A stretch of 64,000 nt of DNA, taken from Roseivirga ehrenbergii (GTDB lineage Bacteria > Bacteroidota > Bacteroidia > Cytophagales > Cyclobacteriaceae). Position 1 is the stretch's first letter, and the number at the start of each line of letters is the position of its first letter. The translations under genes were made by a program, and so were the position numbers. The stretch covers positions 868,001 through 932,000 of the forward strand of contig NZ_LQZQ01000045.1 of NCBI RefSeq assembly GCF_001593005.1. Reading direction: 5' to 3'. Of this stretch, positions 63,048 through 64,000 are shown piece by piece. The notes under the pieces were generated by a model. The model had not been told where the DNA came from. It searched no databases and saw only the letters and a program-made list of their open reading frames with translations.

Positions 63048-64000
63048 ACCATTAGATTACAACCGCGAACATCGGAATTATCGAGCCTTCCAAGTACCTC
63101 GAAAGAACCATCTGCATACACCCTACCCAAGTCTTTGGTTTCTATAAAAGAACAACTGTGCACATTGGCCAAATCAATAATATTTATGCCCCCACTTCGT
63201 ACTTGATTTGTTACGGTGAGTGGATCATTGATGTCTCTCGTGAACAGCTTCATCGTATAGCCGCAACGAAAAATTCCATTTCCTTGAGAATAGCCTTGCG
63301 ATAACAACTCTGTCATTCCATACTCAGAATGAATATGCTGTACACCAAAGCTAGGCTTCAATATTTCATGTACTTCATCTCTAACTAGCTCTTCCCTCCT
63401 GCCCTTCATTCCTCCAGTTTCCATCACAATTAGTTCAGGAAAATCAATTTGAAACTGCTCAACAAAATCAAGCAAGCCAAAAGTGACTCCTAATAAAATC
63501 GTCTTTCTACCTTCATTTTTACACCTCAAAAGCGTGTCATATAGTTCTTTTGAATTATTAAGAAAGAAGCCAGAAGATGGGTCTGTCGAAATTTGAATAA
63601 ACCTGTTGGCCATGGCCACCAAGCTAGAATTACTCCTTTCTAAATAAGAAGGAAGCAAAGCCAAAACCGTATAATCCTTTACTTCGCCATAGGTTTTAGC
63701 GAAAATCTGTTCGGCTATTTTCAAATAGAAATCTTCATCGGCCACCCAATGTTTACTAGTTACTTGGCCAGTGGTGCCGCTACTTTCATAACAAATATCC
63801 GATTGCCAATCGCCAGTTTTAATTGTGTGGGTTTTGAAAAATTCAATGGGTAGAAAAGGGATTTGCTCAAGCTTAGTCACCAACTCTGGAGATACCCCCA
63901 AGTGATTGACAAAAGCACGATAAATAGGATTCGTTTTGTGCTGAACCCTGAAAATATCCAAGGCCAATGCTTCAAATGAGTTTTCATCGACAGAAAAAAC
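63041..64000 (-). CDS. LuxE-like acyl-protein synthetase, truncated by window edge
   Basis: The minus-strand frame is open to the window end (320 codons seen, first bases missing). It contains FEALALDIFRVQHKTNPIYRAFVNHLG, then FLPIEFFKTHTIKTG, the AMP-binding YESSGTTGQVTSKHW (residues about 60-75), VMETGGMKGRREE, and IHSEYGMTELLSQGYSQG. This is the ANL-superfamily LuxE type that activates fatty acids and transfers them within a reductase complex. No luxAB is visible, so a role in aldehyde, lipid or surface-polymer synthesis is more likely than light emission. Confidence 0.85.
   Translation of the reverse strand, partial: VFSVDENSFEALALDIFRVQHKTNPIYRAFVNHLGVSPELVTKLEQIPFLPIEFFKTHTIKTGDWQSDICYESSGTTGQVTSKHWVADEDFYLKIAEQIFAKTYGEVKDYTVLALLPSYLERSNSSLVAMANRFIQISTDPSSGFFLNNSKELYDTLLRCKNEGRKTILLGVTFGLLDFVEQFQIDFPELIVMETGGMKGRREELVRDEVHEILKPSFGVQHIHSEYGMTELLSQGYSQGNGIFRCGYTMKLFTRDINDPLTVTNQVRSGGINIIDLANVHSCSFIETKDLGRVYADGSFEVLGRLDNSDVRGCNLMVG

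Overview
The window looks like chromosome from a Bacteroidota bacterium, probably a marine Cytophagales of the Roseivirga/Fulvivirga kind (the genus is a weak guess). The reasons are Bacteroidota-type promoters (TTG, about 20 nt, then TAnnTTTG), almost no Shine-Dalgarno sequences, many lipoproteins and SusC-era envelope families (DUF4835/PorD, OstA-like, BamD, DUF5694), and a conserved bamD-rpoZ-coaBC-DUF4835-recN cluster. No rRNA, tRNA, insertion sequence, prophage or CRISPR array was seen. One structural RNA, rnpB, is present.

Layout. 1-12 kb: end of hrpB, an AI-2E family permease, typA, pfkA, a serine hydrolase lipoprotein, a KefG/KefC-like K+ efflux pair, a small outer-membrane protein and mdh. 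12-21 kb: tilS with a cyclic-nucleotide-binding protein on the minus strand, divergent from an OstA-like gene, then bamD-rpoZ-coaBC-DUF4835-recN. 21-31 kb (minus): an AGCS Na+/amino-acid symporter, then a six-gene envelope operon (giant TPR protein, beta-barrel protein, SPOR protein, ExbB, ExbD, TonB-like) and holA. 31-36 kb: a TPR protein, DUF2200, a ParE/RelE-type toxin-antitoxin pair and katG. 36-39 kb: tryptophan 2,3-dioxygenase divergent from glutaryl-CoA dehydrogenase, then an AT-rich orphan gene between short inverted repeats. 39.7-46.4 kb (minus): the branched-chain amino-acid operon ilvE-ilvD-ilvB-ilvN-ilvC. 46-54 kb: a YciI-like protein, a long repeat-filled intergenic region, a 1060-residue Asp-box propeller protein, three unknown genes and a small cystatin-like protein. 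54-64 kb: DUF5694 lipoprotein, an unknown secreted/membrane pair, an MBL hydrolase with a BCCT transporter, DUF2279, a lipoprotein, rnpB, an NtrC-like regulator without a DNA-binding domain, a 45-residue lipoprotein and a LuxE-like acyl-protein synthetase that runs off the window.

The strongest observation is the ilv leader (about 45,882-46,430). It holds two complete attenuators in series. Each has a 17-18 residue leader peptide rich in Ile, Thr and Val, an antiterminator segment at its stop codon, and an intrinsic terminator whose 5' arm that segment can pair with. The two copies resemble each other and look like a duplicated module. Other points of interest are several promoters whose -7 box lies only 4-8 nt before the start codon (probable leaderless mRNAs), a family of palindromic intergenic repeats that has inserted even inside the ilv operon, and a 15-bp inverted repeat in front of pfkA.
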